Assembly: GCF_024584785.1 (NCBI RefSeq)
Contig: NZ_CP074112.1
Span: 496,001-560,000, forward strand
DNA: 64,000 nt
Direction: 5' to 3'
Source of the DNA: Idiomarina loihiensis
GTDB lineage: Bacteria; Pseudomonadota; Gammaproteobacteria; Enterobacterales; Alteromonadaceae
Shown here in pieces: positions 8,749 to 18,815 of the stretch. Under the pieces are notes generated by a model. The model saw nothing but the letters and a program-made list of their open reading frames with translations. It did not search any database and was not told the origin of the DNA. Positions within the stretch are counted from its first letter, which is position 1, and each line of letters begins with the position of its first letter. A program made the position numbers and the translations under genes.

Positions 8749-10035
8749 ATGAAAAAATTAGTAACAGCGGTAGTTGCCGCCAGTTTAAGCGTTGCTGCAT
8801 CAGCACACGATATGGTGCCTGGCAAAGCACAGCAACAGCCCATTTTACTGCAAGGTGGCACCTTGCATACAGTGACCAATGGGGTACAGCAAAATACTGA
8901 TTTGCTGTTTGAAGATGGCAAGATCACAGCCATTGGCAACGATTTAACAGTACCAGCGAATGCTCGTGTGATTGATGTGAGCGGACGTCATGTTTATCCG
9001 GGTTTAGTTGCCCTAGATACCACGCTAGGTTTGATTGAATTAGAGGCAGTGCGTGCTACGAACGATATGCGTGAAGTTGGCCAAATCACTCCTGAAGTAA
9101 GTGGTCATGTGGCTTACAACCCTGATTCGGAAATTACTCCAACGGTGCGTTTTAACGGCATCACTCATGCCCAAATCGTACCACAAGGTAATTTGATTGC
9201 GGGGCGTTCAAGCTTATTGCAAACCGATGGCTGGACTTATGAAGATGCTGCGGAAGCACTCGATGTGGGCGTGCATGTCAATTGGCCACGAGCAGGGCTT
9301 AATAATGCTTGGTGGGAGCGCCGTTCAGCTGATGAGCAGCGTAAAGCCAATGCCGAGGCACTAAAAAAATTAAAGCGTGCCTTTACCGACGCGCGGGCTT
9401 ATTTTGAAGCGAAAAAGGCTGGTCAGCTGAATGGCACAGATGTGCGCTGGGAGGCTATGCTTGGGTTGTTTGCTGGTAGCAGCAAACTGTTTGTGCATGC
9501 CCACGACAAACGCCAAATGGAACAAGCACTTGAATTTGCTAAAGAACAAGGCTTTGACTTGGTATTGGTGGGCGCCCGTGATGCGTGGCGTATCGCTGAC
9601 CAACTAGCGGCAGCTGACGTGACTGTTGTTTACGGCGAACCCTATGGTTTACCAAGCCGTCATGACGAAGCTTATGACCAGGCCTATAGTACGCCTGCAT
9701 TATTAGCAGCAGCTGGCGTTGATTTTGCCTTGGCTTATTCTACGGGCTTCTGGGATGTGCGTAATTTAGCATTTGCCGCAGGTAATGCGGTAGCTTACGG
9801 CCTCGATAAAGAACAGGCGTTAGCAGCTATTACGATAAAACCAGCAGAAGTCATGGGCGTTGCGGATAAAATCGGCTCGTTGGAAGTTGGAAAACAAGCG
9901 TCGTTGATTATTTCGCAGGGCGATGTCATGGATCATTTGGGGCAAAAAATTCAGCATATGTTTATTGATGGTGCTGAAGTAGACCTAAACAATCGACATA
10001 GACAGTTGTATCAGAAATATCAGCAAAAGCCTTGA
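8749..10035 (+). CDS. Exported amidohydrolase-family protein, metal site degenerate
   Basis: 428 residues with a signal peptide (MKKLVTAVVAASLSVAASA). The start of the amidohydrolase fold is recognisable (GGTLHTVTNGVQ, then VIDVSGRHVYPGLVALD), and so is the C-terminal cap with AITIKPAEVMGV and IGSLEVGKQASLII. The metal-binding HxH expected after PGLV is D90-T-T92. It resembles the degenerate first half of the preceding gene more than its active half. It is likely a partner subunit or non-catalytic paralogue. AAGGAGAG precedes the ATG, and a terminator follows the gene. Confidence 0.88.
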   Translation: MKKLVTAVVAASLSVAASAHDMVPGKAQQQPILLQGGTLHTVTNGVQQNTDLLFEDGKITAIGNDLTVPANARVIDVSGRHVYPGLVALDTTLGLIELEAVRATNDMREVGQITPEVSGHVAYNPDSEITPTVRFNGITHAQIVPQGNLIAGRSSLLQTDGWTYEDAAEALDVGVHVNWPRAGLNNAWWERRSADEQRKANAEALKKLKRAFTDARAYFEAKKAGQLNGTDVRWEAMLGLFAGSSKLFVHAHDKRQMEQALEFAKEQGFDLVLVGARDAWRIADQLAAADVTVVYGEPYGLPSRHDEAYDQAYSTPALLAAAGVDFALAYSTGFWDVRNLAFAAGNAVAYGLDKEQALAAITIKPAEVMGVADKIGSLEVGKQASLIISQGDVMDHLGQKIQHMFIDGAEVDLNNRHRQLYQKYQQKP

Positions 10036-10055
10036 TTTTAAAGGGCTGACGCATA

Positions 10056-10094
10056 AAAAAGAGCTCCATCTGTAAAGCTGGAGCTCTTTTTATT
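10056..10094 (+). terminator. Intrinsic terminator after the amidohydrolase pair
   Basis: GAGCTCCA and TGGAGCTC arms (10061-10068 and 10079-10086) around a 10-base loop, with A6 before and T5 after. It ends the amidohydrolase operon. Confidence 0.9.
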
Positions 10095-10186
10095 TAAATA
10101 GCTGTTATGGGTGCGATAAAGTATTGTAATGTGCTGCGCAAGTTGGCAGTATCTTGCTATTCATAACAGTTGAAGAGGACGTGCAG

Positions 10187-10492
10187 ATGCCTTTACATCG
10201 CCAATTTGCCAATGATGGCAAAGAACTCATTATTGCCATCAAAGGCAAATTTGACTTCAGTTTAGTGCAAGAATTTCGCCAATCCTATAGCGATATAGGG
10301 GACCAACAGCCCACCGTATTTATAGACCTGCGTGAAACTGAATATTTAGATAGCTCAGCGTTAGGAATGCTACTGAATATGCGCAAATCCCTTGGCAAGT
10401 CAGTCAAGTCTATCCATGTGATTAACTGTCGACCAGAAGTGCGTAATATTCTTGATATTTCGCGTTTTGATAAGCTTTTTGTAATTGAGTAA
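10187..10492 (+). CDS. STAS-domain protein (anti-anti-sigma factor type)
   Basis: A 101-residue STAS domain. The phosphorylatable serine region is D55-S56-S57-A-L-G, as in SpoIIAA/RsbV-type antagonists. I start it at the ATG at 10187 because GAAGAGGA lies just upstream; a TTG 33 bases earlier is in frame but has no good ribosome site. The next gene, five or twenty bases on depending on its start, encodes a PP2C phosphatase fused to a HATPase domain. Together they form the classic partner-switch trio in two proteins. The likely logic is kinase phosphorylating and phosphatase dephosphorylating this protein. The final target is unknown. Confidence 0.88.
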   Translation: MPLHRQFANDGKELIIAIKGKFDFSLVQEFRQSYSDIGDQQPTVFIDLRETEYLDSSALGMLLNMRKSLGKSVKSIHVINCRPEVRNILDISRFDKLFVIE

Positions 10493-10512
10493 GCTCCTTG
10501 TATACCAAGGTT

Positions 10513-12207
10513 ATGGCACCGTCCTTGTCAGCAACGAGTGAAATGAATAGCCGCACGAACTCAGCTGCAGCAGCTCCTTTGTGGGTACTGCAGGATGGGT
10601 CGGCTAATGCTCAGGCCTTATTGCAGCGTTTACAGCAGCTGGGTTACCACGTGGAGGTCATTCAGCCAGCGCAGTTGTTAACAACAGAGGTTACTGTGGT
10701 TCCTTTGGTTGTTATCGTTAATGAAACGCGCGAAGCATTGCTATCTGAGTGGTGGCAACAGGTATCCAGTTACCTGCGTAACTCGGCTTTATTAGTGTCA
10801 GATAGCCAGGCCTTGGTACAGAATCATGCACACAAATTTGCGTATGTAGCCTCTTATCACGATGTTGATGACGTGTTGCGGTTGAAAATTCAGTTATTAA
10901 CTAACCAGAGTTGTTACCGCCAGCAAATAGTGGAGCTCAAACAGGCACTGTCTTGGCATAAGGCGCGGGTAGACCGAGAACATCAACTGGTTGAGCATAT
11001 CTTTCAGAATGCTCTTAGTCGTAACTACCTGGATTATCCTCACGTAAATACTTATTTAACGCCGGTGTCCAAATTCAATGGCGATCTTTGCTTAATAGCT
11101 CCGGGGCCGTTGGGGAATTTGTACATGTTAATGGCGGATTTTACCGGTCATGGTTTAGCACCAGCAACAGGAGCCTTACCGTTGTCGCAGGCGTTTTTTG
11201 CGATGTCAGATCGCGGTGTTTCGGTCGCAGAGATGGTGACTGAATTTAACTTTCGGTTAAACCGGTTACTCCCTAACGATATGTTTTGTGCCGCAATTTT
11301 ACTAGAATTATCAGCCAATGGTGAACGCGTCACTTATTGGAATGGTGGCATGCCAGCAGCCTTGGTCTGTGATCAAGCAGGAACCGTGTTACGGCGCCTA
11401 GATCCGCAGCATATGGCGCTAGGGGTGTTAGATGATGATGATTTTGATAGCCGTGTCACCACATTTAGAGCAGCACCACATAGTTCCATCGCCATGTTCA
11501 CTGACGGTGTGATAGAGTTACTTGGCCATCAGCAAGAGTTTCTTGGGGCTGATGCGCTTGAAAAAATGCTAAGCCAGTATCCTAACACAGAGCGCTTTAA
11601 TGAGCTGGTCAACGAACTTGAACATTTTCGTGGCGAAACGCCATTACGCGATGACCTATCGTTAGCTATTCTTTATTGCCGTCCCACCGGTTTAGGTGAA
11701 GTTAAGCCAGAGCCGGATGTGCAAAGTTTACCTTTCAAATTAACTAGTGAGCTCCACCCTGAGCAGTTACGAAGCATTGATCCGGTCAGTAATTTAATGG
11801 CGGCGCTAAGCCAATTACCCCTATTACGACGGCATCGTACCACTATCTATCTGTTGTTAGCGGAAGCCTTTAATAACGCATTAGAGCATGGCTTATTGGG
11901 GTTAGACTCGGCACTGAAGAGCCAGCCAGAAGGGTTTGCTGAGTACTATCAACAACGTGCCGATAGGCTCAATGCACTGCAGCATGGCCGTATCTTGGTC
12001 ACCATAGAGCTTCAAGCGAGTACTAAGCAGCTCAAAATCACCGTGGCTGACAGTGGTGATGGCTTTATCGTACCCCCAAGTGAGCCCTGCGTTAGGGTGG
12101 CAACGGAACAGAGTTACGGGCGAGGATTAGAGCTATTACGACAGATGACAACTGATTTACAATGGAACCAGGCGCAGCGCGAAGTCTCTTTTACCTACAG
12201 CATGTAG
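10513..12207 (+). CDS. Receiver-like / SpoIIE-type PP2C phosphatase / HATPase fusion, partner-switching regulator
   Basis: About 564 residues in three parts. The N-terminal 120 residues look like a degenerate receiver (hydrophobic strands around VLQDGS, VPLVVIVNE and NSALLVSD, no clear phospho-aspartate). A short coiled segment leads to a SpoIIE/RsbU-type PP2C domain with metal aspartates in SKFNGDLCL and LMADFTGHGLAP, and RDDLSLAIL at its end. The C-terminus is an RsbW-like HATPase: N box AEAFNNALEHG, G1 DSGDGF and G2 YGRGLELL. Phosphatase and anti-sigma-type kinase in one chain are known from HsbR-like regulators. The start is uncertain: TTG 10498, ATG 10513 or ATG 10540. It is co-transcribed with the STAS gene. 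Confidence 0.85.
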   Translation: MAPSLSATSEMNSRTNSAAAAPLWVLQDGSANAQALLQRLQQLGYHVEVIQPAQLLTTEVTVVPLVVIVNETREALLSEWWQQVSSYLRNSALLVSDSQALVQNHAHKFAYVASYHDVDDVLRLKIQLLTNQSCYRQQIVELKQALSWHKARVDREHQLVEHIFQNALSRNYLDYPHVNTYLTPVSKFNGDLCLIAPGPLGNLYMLMADFTGHGLAPATGALPLSQAFFAMSDRGVSVAEMVTEFNFRLNRLLPNDMFCAAILLELSANGERVTYWNGGMPAALVCDQAGTVLRRLDPQHMALGVLDDDDFDSRVTTFRAAPHSSIAMFTDGVIELLGHQQEFLGADALEKMLSQYPNTERFNELVNELEHFRGETPLRDDLSLAILYCRPTGLGEVKPEPDVQSLPFKLTSELHPEQLRSIDPVSNLMAALSQLPLLRRHRTTIYLLLAEAFNNALEHGLLGLDSALKSQPEGFAEYYQQRADRLNALQHGRILVTIELQASTKQLKITVADSGDGFIVPPSEPCVRVATEQSYGRGLELLRQMTTDLQWNQAQREVSFTYSM

Positions 12208-12249
12208 TCGACAAGTTTGCATGGCTTTGCCATTACATCTTATCCAAAC

Positions 12250-12627
12250 TTAACCACCAGCGAATTTAACCTTGTAGCCCTGTTGTTCTAACCACTGTTT
12301 GGCGCGCTCACGCTGATCGCCTTGCAGTTCGATCGTGTCCTGCTTTACAGCACCGCCAACGCCGCAATGCTTCCGTAAGGCAGAAGCCATATTGGCCAAC
12401 AATTCTGGCTGCTTGGGAAGATCTAGAATAACGGTTACCCCTTTACCTTTACGTCCTTTTGTTTGACGTTGCAAACGTAACGGATAATCGCTCGGTTTTA
12501 CGCTAGTTTCATCGGCTTCTGGATTACTTTCAGCGGCTGTGTCCGTGAGTTTAAACCCCAGCCCCTGTAACTGATCTTGTAAACTACTCACCTTCACCTC
12601 GAACTTGTTACTAGTGAAAACTGCCAA
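12250..12627 (-). CDS. yciH: SUI1/eIF1-family translation factor, YciH-like
   Basis: The C-terminal 80 residues carry the bacterial YciH/SUI1 signatures: LRLQRQTKGRKGKGVTVI, LRKHCGVGGAVK and the end YKVKFAGG. In E. coli YciH binds the 30S subunit and influences initiation fidelity, though it is dispensable. The N-terminal part is divergent and charged. The start is uncertain: the longest frame opens with TTG at 12627 (125 residues), and GTG codons near 12600 are alternatives; no ATG is in frame. It is divergent from cysB. Confidence 0.85.
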   Translation of the reverse strand: MAVFTSNKFEVKVSSLQDQLQGLGFKLTDTAAESNPEADETSVKPSDYPLRLQRQTKGRKGKGVTVILDLPKQPELLANMASALRKHCGVGGAVKQDTIELQGDQRERAKQWLEQQGYKVKFAGG

Positions 12628-12665
12628 GTTGATATATATTTTAGTTATAACGAATGCGGTTATAA

Positions 12666-13664
<999 letters not shown>

Positions 13665-13671
13665 AGCGTCT

Positions 13672-13704
13672 GTGCGCAGCATTAAGTGAATTCATGCTGC
13701 GCAC
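13672..13704. terminator. Strong 11-bp hairpin between convergent cysB and sdaA
   Basis: GTGCGCAGCAT (13672-13682) pairs perfectly with ATGCTGCGCAC (13694-13704) around an 11-base loop. There is no clean T run on either side, so it may be a bidirectional terminator of a weaker kind or an RNA 3' end stabiliser. Confidence 0.55.
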
Positions 13705-13728
13705 TATTGAGCTAGTTAGGTTTGGTCA

Positions 13729-15102
13729 TTAGCACTCGATGATATTTACCGCCAAACCGCCGCGAGCCGTCTCTTTGTATTTGGTTTTCATATCATTCCC
13801 TGTATCCCACATGGTTTTGATGACTTTATCCAAGGACACTTTATGATCGCCGCTACCACGCAATGCCAACCGCGCCGCATTTATAGCTTTTATCGATCCC
13901 ATTGCATTACGTTCAATACAAGGAACCTGCACTAAACCGCCGACCGGGTCACAGGTAAGCCCGAGGTTATGTTCCATGCCTATTTCTGCAGCATTTTCTA
14001 CGGCACTTACGCCGCCACCCATGAGCTCGGCCAAAGCTCCGGCTGCCATCGAACATGCAACACCAACCTCGCCTTGGCAGCCCACCTCGGCGCCAGAAAT
14101 AGAAGCGTTCTTCTTGTATAGAATGCCAATTGCCGCAGAAGTGAGTAAAAAGCGCACCACGGTTTCTTCATCCAAAGGGGCAATGAACTTGTCGGCATAC
14201 TTCATCACCGCCGGAATAATTCCAGCTGCGCCATTGGTGGGCGCAGTCACGACTCGTCCGCCTGCTGCGTTTTCTTCATTCACCGCTAACGCAAATAAAT
14301 CCACCCAGTCCATCGCTTGCATGGGGTCTGTTGATTTTTCATTCTTCAGACGTTGGTAGAGGCCCGGCGCACGCCGACGTACTTTCAAGCCTCCGGGTAA
14401 AATGCCTTCGGTGCGGATGCCGCGGTCGATACAGGCATCCATGGTATGCCAAATGTGCATCAAGCCACTACGAATATCGGCCTCACTGCGAAATACTTTT
14501 TCGTTTGCCAACATCAGCGAACTAATCCTTAGCCCGTGTTCCTGACATAGCTTGAGTAATTCATCACAACTATCAAATGGATACGGAATAGGTTTGCTTG
14601 ATTGCTCAATAGCTTCTTCTAAGCTGTCGTCAAAGTCAGCATCTCGGACAATAAAACCACCACCAATAGAGTAGTAGAGATCTTTGTAGATCACCTCGTC
14701 TGCGCGATACAGCCGTAGTTCCATTGCGTTAGCATGACGTGGCATGGTTTTGCGACGATGGAAAACAATCGCCCCGGTAGCAGGGAACTTCACCGGATAT
14801 TTGCCTAGTAAAGCCAATTCTTGAGTGGTTTCAGTTTGTTGTAAAAACTCATCAACTTTGGTGGTATCTACGGTTTCAGGTTGCTCTCCGGCTAAGCCAA
14901 GGATCACGGCTTTACCTGTACCATGGCCTTTTCCGGTTTGCCCGAGTGAGCCAAATAGTTCCACCACAATGCCATCCGCTTGTTCGAGGCCTACGGCTTG
15001 TTCTGCTGCTAATAAAAATTCGTAAGCAGCCCGCATGGGGCCCACAGTATGAGAACTTGACGGGCCGATGCCAACTTTGTAGATATCAAACACGCTAATC
15101 AT
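13729..15102 (-). CDS. sdaA: L-serine ammonia-lyase (serine deaminase), single-chain iron-sulfur type
   Basis: 457 residues, the standard length for SdaA/SdaB, converting L-serine to pyruvate and ammonia. The N-terminal [12 protein letters not shown] motif is followed by the catalytic C-terminal domain with [25 protein letters not shown] and the last cysteine near the end (NIIEC). These are the cysteines of the oxygen-sensitive 4Fe-4S cluster. It follows nudL and pabB on the same strand with a 22-base gap, the order also found in E. coli (pabB-nudL-sdaA). Whether it behaves as SdaA or SdaB cannot be told from sequence. Confidence 0.95.
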   Translation of the reverse strand: MISVFDIYKVGIGPSSSHTVGPMRAAYEFLLAAEQAVGLEQADGIVVELFGSLGQTGKGHGTGKAVILGLAGEQPETVDTTKVDEFLQQTETTQELALLGKYPVKFPATGAIVFHRRKTMPRHANAMELRLYRADEVIYKDLYYSIGGGFIVRDADFDDSLEEAIEQSSKPIPYPFDSCDELLKLCQEHGLRISSLMLANEKVFRSEADIRSGLMHIWHTMDACIDRGIRTEGILPGGLKVRRRAPGLYQRLKNEKSTDPMQAMDWVDLFALAVNEENAAGGRVVTAPTNGAAGIIPAVMKYADKFIAPLDEETVVRFLLTSAAIGILYKKNASISGAEVGCQGEVGVACSMAAGALAELMGGGVSAVENAAEIGMEHNLGLTCDPVGGLVQVPCIERNAMGSIKAINAARLALRGSGDHKVSLDKVIKTMWDTGNDMKTKYKETARGGLAVNIIEC

Positions 15103-15124
15103 AAATAGGTTCCATATTTAAAAT

Positions 15125-15721
15125 TTAATCATTTAAAGGGCGATAGAATAACTTACGTTCAGGGTAAATGTGGTCTGCTAACTCACGTAACATACCTGCC
15201 GTGGCGCCCCAAATATTTCTTTGTTGATAGGGGATAAAGTATACCTGATCGTAAATAAAACGCTGTAGCCGATACACATAATGTTGATGTTGATGCAGCA
15301 CATCTTGTAGCGGCACGGTAAAAATTTCCGCAACTTCGCGTTGCTCAGGGACAAAGGGTCGTTGGGGCGTGATCAAGCCTACATAGGGGCGGATCAGAAA
15401 ATTACTAATGACGGGATAATCTTGTAGTTGCCCCACAATCGTTACATCTTCTGGGTGTAAGCCTATTTCTTCGTGACTTTCGCGTAAGGCGGTGGCCAAT
15501 AAATCTTGGTCTTGAGGGTCTTGGCGGCCGCCAGGAAAGCTAATTTGTCCCGCGTGATTACGCAATTGCGCACTGCGCTGAGTTAAAACCACATGCAATT
15601 GGCCATGCTGTTCTAACAAGGGAATCAGCACCGCTGCCGGGCGTAGTCGTTTGAGCACAGGCCGCTGCAGTGGCTGTCGGTGATGGAGTTGGAAACGCTG
15701 CAAAAACTGTTGCCGATTCAT
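15125..15721 (-). CDS. nudL: Nudix CoA diphosphatase (NudL/YeaB-like)
   Basis: 198 residues. It has the CoA-pyrophosphatase-specific motif [20 protein letters not shown] immediately before a Nudix box whose core is [10 protein letters not shown]. As in other NudL proteins, the first Glu of the general Nudix box is not conserved. The enzyme would cleave CoA and its derivatives to phosphopantetheine and 3',5'-ADP. The start overlaps the pabB stop by four bases (ATGA), indicating coupling in the pabB-nudL-sdaA operon. Confidence 0.92.
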   Translation of the reverse strand: MNRQQFLQRFQLHHRQPLQRPVLKRLRPAAVLIPLLEQHGQLHVVLTQRSAQLRNHAGQISFPGGRQDPQDQDLLATALRESHEEIGLHPEDVTIVGQLQDYPVISNFLIRPYVGLITPQRPFVPEQREVAEIFTVPLQDVLHQHQHYVYRLQRFIYDQVYFIPYQQRNIWGATAGMLRELADHIYPERKLFYRPLND

Positions 15722-17076
15722 GTCTGTGCCTCTGGTTTTGGGAGAGCGCTTAAGACTGGCAAAATTCGCGCAACCTTATCAAAGGTTTCTTGATATTCGC
15801 TGGCGCATTCAGAGTCGGCAACTAAGCCGCCGCCGGCCCAGCAATGGATGGTACCGCTATGACTATTACCGGGCTGTGTATGAGTTGCTACTAAGGTGCG
15901 TATAGCAATACTGGTGTCAGCTTGGCCATGTTGTGAAAAATAACCAAAGCTACCGCAATAGTAACTGCGCCGATGAGGCTCTAACTCTTCAATAACTTCC
16001 ATGGCGCGGATTTTGGGCGCGCCAGTAATAGAACCACCAGGAAAGCATTGTCCCAGTAGTTGCAGGCCTTGATTTGCCTGCGCTAACTTACCAACCACGG
16101 TGCTGACCAAGTGATGCACAGCAGGGTAAGACTCAATGGCGAATAAGCGAGGCACTTTGACCGAGCCTGGCAAACAACAGCGACTTAAATCGTTACGCAA
16201 TAAATCGACAATCATGACGTTTTCTGCTCGATCTTTACTGGCTTGCTGTAGCTGGTCAGCTAAGAGCTGATCTTGAGCAGGGTCTGGATGACGTGGCCGA
16301 GTGCCTTTGATCGGTTTAGTCTCTACGTCACCCGCAGGTGAAATAGCTAAAAAGCGCTCAGGCGATAGTGAGAGTAGAGCTCCCTCAGGCAACTGCATAT
16401 AGGCAGAATAGGGAGCATTATTGTGGCTTCTTAAGGCTTGGTACGCAGCCCAAGTTGAGCCTTGAAAAGAAGCGCTAAAACGCTGAGCTAAATTCACCTG
16501 ATAGCAGTCGCCAGCACGTAGATAAGCTTGTACTTGAGCAAATTTTGTCGCATAGCTAGCGGCGTCCATATTGGCTTGCCAGTCACCCGCCAACCAGAAT
16601 GATGCTGGAGTTTGCTGTTGGCAATGTTGCTGTGCCGTTAGCCAGAAGTCGCTCAATTGCTGTACTTGGGCGGCTGGCGCTAGCAAGTAAGTATCACCAC
16701 TACTGCGCTGTTGCATCAGGGCTTGGTGATAAACGCCAACACTCAGATCTGGTAGTTCAATGTCTGCCGTTGCTAAGCTGGGCAACTGTTCTAAAGCGCG
16801 GCCACAGTCATAACTCCAAGCCCCAGCAAGGCCCCCTTGAAAGGGTAAAAAATCAGGACCAGTATAGGCTGGTACTTGGGCTAACGCTTGCGCCAATTGC
16901 TGCGGCAAAGCCTGGCTATTGGTTACAGTGGTCACCGGTTGACGAAAGATCATATCCCATTGCGCTTGAGCATTATTACAACTATCTAGCAAGAGTGCCC
17001 AAGGCTCGCTGGCGCAGTAGCTAAAAAGCTGCGCTAAGGTTAGTTTAATCGGAATTTTTACGGCAACTAACTTCAA
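15718..17076 (-). CDS. pabB: Aminodeoxychorismate synthase component I
   Basis: 452 residues of the chorismate-utilising family. The [11 protein letters not shown] motif carries the lysine that distinguishes PabB (PIKGT) from anthranilate synthase TrpE (PIAGT). Other family segments are [28 protein letters not shown] and [17 protein letters not shown]. With a PabA glutaminase, not in this window, it makes 4-amino-4-deoxychorismate for folate. It is first gene of pabB-nudL-sdaA. Confidence 0.95.
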   Translation of the reverse strand: MKLVAVKIPIKLTLAQLFSYCASEPWALLLDSCNNAQAQWDMIFRQPVTTVTNSQALPQQLAQALAQVPAYTGPDFLPFQGGLAGAWSYDCGRALEQLPSLATADIELPDLSVGVYHQALMQQRSSGDTYLLAPAAQVQQLSDFWLTAQQHCQQQTPASFWLAGDWQANMDAASYATKFAQVQAYLRAGDCYQVNLAQRFSASFQGSTWAAYQALRSHNNAPYSAYMQLPEGALLSLSPERFLAISPAGDVETKPIKGTRPRHPDPAQDQLLADQLQQASKDRAENVMIVDLLRNDLSRCCLPGSVKVPRLFAIESYPAVHHLVSTVVGKLAQANQGLQLLGQCFPGGSITGAPKIRAMEVIEELEPHRRSYYCGSFGYFSQHGQADTSIAIRTLVATHTQPGNSHSGTIHCWAGGGLVADSECASEYQETFDKVARILPVLSALPKPEAQT

Positions 17077-17303
17077 ACTGATAACTCCTGTAACTTATTC
17101 GCCGCTAGCATAGCATAAAGTCGTAGTCTGCAAGCATTAGCAAAACTGGTCAGAGCCGTGACAAAAGGCTATCATACCGTCAACTTTACGTTACCTGCCG
17201 CAACTCCGAAGAGTTCCTTGCCCGCGTTCTATTAAGCTAGCTCGAGCAAGGATCAGAGAGGTGGCTATTAGGTATCCCATCTAAGTGACAACCTGAGGTA
17301 TCC

Positions 17304-18815
17304 ATGGCTATTATTCGTCAGTCTGATTTTATTGAAAGCATTGAAGATGCGTTGCAATACATTTCTTATTACCATCCACTTGATTTTGTTCAGGCATTAG
17401 AAAAAGCCTATCACCGCGAACAAAGCGAAGCTGCCAAAAATGCCATCGCACAGGTGTTAACGAACTCCAGAATGTCAGCCCAAGGGCACCGTCCAATTTG
17501 CCAAGATACTGGTATTGTTACTTGTTTTGTGAAAGTTGGCATGGGAGTGCAATGGGACAAGACTGATATGACAGTACAGCAGATGGTGGATGAAGGCACA
17601 CGCCGCGCTTATACTAATCCAGATAACCCATTACGTGCATCGATTGTGGCGGACCCAGCAGGCAAGCGAAAAAATACTGGCGATAACACCCCAGCCGTAG
17701 TGCATATTGATATGGTTGCTGGCGATCACATCGAAGTGATGATTGCCGCCAAAGGGGGCGGTTCGGAAAACAAATCCAAAATGGTCATGCTCAACCCTAG
17801 CGATAACATCGCTGACTGGGTAGTAGAGACCATGCCTAAATTAGGCGCAGGTTGGTGTCCACCGGGTATGATTGGGCTAGGAATCGGTGGTACGGCAGAG
17901 AAATCTGCGGTGCTAGCTAAAGAAGCTCTGATGGATCCTGTTGATATTCAAGAGCTATTAGATCGCGGTGCGCAAACTGCCGAAGAAGAACTGCGCTTAG
18001 AAATTTATCATCGCGTGAACAAGTTAGGGATTGGTGCCCAAGGTTTAGGTGGTGTCACCACAGTGATGGATGTGAAGATTAAATCTGCACCAACTCATGC
18101 CGCATCAAAACCGGTGACCTTGATTCCGAACTGTGCAGCTACACGGCACGCACACTTTGTTTTAGACGGTTCTGGTCCGGCGGACTTACAACCACCTAAA
18201 TTAGAAGACTGGCCAGATATTACCTTTGAGCTAGGTGATAACGTACGTCGCGTTAACTTAGATACCGTAACCCAAGCGGATATCGAAACATGGAAGACCG
18301 GTGAGACTGTGCTGTTGTCGGGTAAAATGTTAACTGGCCGCGACGCAGCACATAAGCGAATCAAAGATATGCTGGATCGCGGTGAGCAGCTACCGGTGGA
18401 TTTCCGTAATAAGTTTATCTATTACGTGGGCCCTGTTGATCCGGTAGGTGATGAAGTAGTGGGTCCGGCCGGCCCAACTACTGCAACTCGCATGGATAAA
18501 TTTACCGACATGATGCTAGAGCAGACCGGTATTCTAGGCATGATTGGTAAGGCTGAGCGTGGGCCAGCAACGGTTGCAAGTATTAAACAACACAAGGCAG
18601 TATACTTGATGGCCGTGGGTGGTGCAGCTTACCTTGTTGCTAAGGCGATTAAAAAAGCACGGGTGGTAGGCTTTGAAGATTTAGGAATGGAAGCCATTTA
18701 TGAGTTTGACGTAGAAGATATGCCAGTGACGGTGGCAGTGGATAGTACCGGTGAAAATGCCCACGAGACTGGGCCAGCCATTTGGCGGGTAAAATTGGAA
18801 GCTGCCGATGCTTAA
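17304..18815 (+). CDS. fumA: Class I iron-sulfur fumarate hydratase
   Basis: 503 residues with both the alpha-type N-terminal and beta-type C-terminal regions of class I fumarase fused, as in FumA/FumB. Cluster cysteine candidates are in GHRPICQDTG and LIPNCAATRHAHF. The C-terminal part shows YYVGPVDP, VGPAGPTTATRMD and GMIGKAERG. It interconverts fumarate and malate in the TCA cycle and is probably oxygen-sensitive. TGAGGT lies upstream of the ATG. Its 3' end overlaps the start of rmuC by eight bases. Confidence 0.95.
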   Translation: MAIIRQSDFIESIEDALQYISYYHPLDFVQALEKAYHREQSEAAKNAIAQVLTNSRMSAQGHRPICQDTGIVTCFVKVGMGVQWDKTDMTVQQMVDEGTRRAYTNPDNPLRASIVADPAGKRKNTGDNTPAVVHIDMVAGDHIEVMIAAKGGGSENKSKMVMLNPSDNIADWVVETMPKLGAGWCPPGMIGLGIGGTAEKSAVLAKEALMDPVDIQELLDRGAQTAEEELRLEIYHRVNKLGIGAQGLGGVTTVMDVKIKSAPTHAASKPVTLIPNCAATRHAHFVLDGSGPADLQPPKLEDWPDITFELGDNVRRVNLDTVTQADIETWKTGETVLLSGKMLTGRDAAHKRIKDMLDRGEQLPVDFRNKFIYYVGPVDPVGDEVVGPAGPTTATRMDKFTDMMLEQTGILGMIGKAERGPATVASIKQHKAVYLMAVGGAAYLVAKAIKKARVVGFEDLGMEAIYEFDVEDMPVTVAVDSTGENAHETGPAIWRVKLEAADA

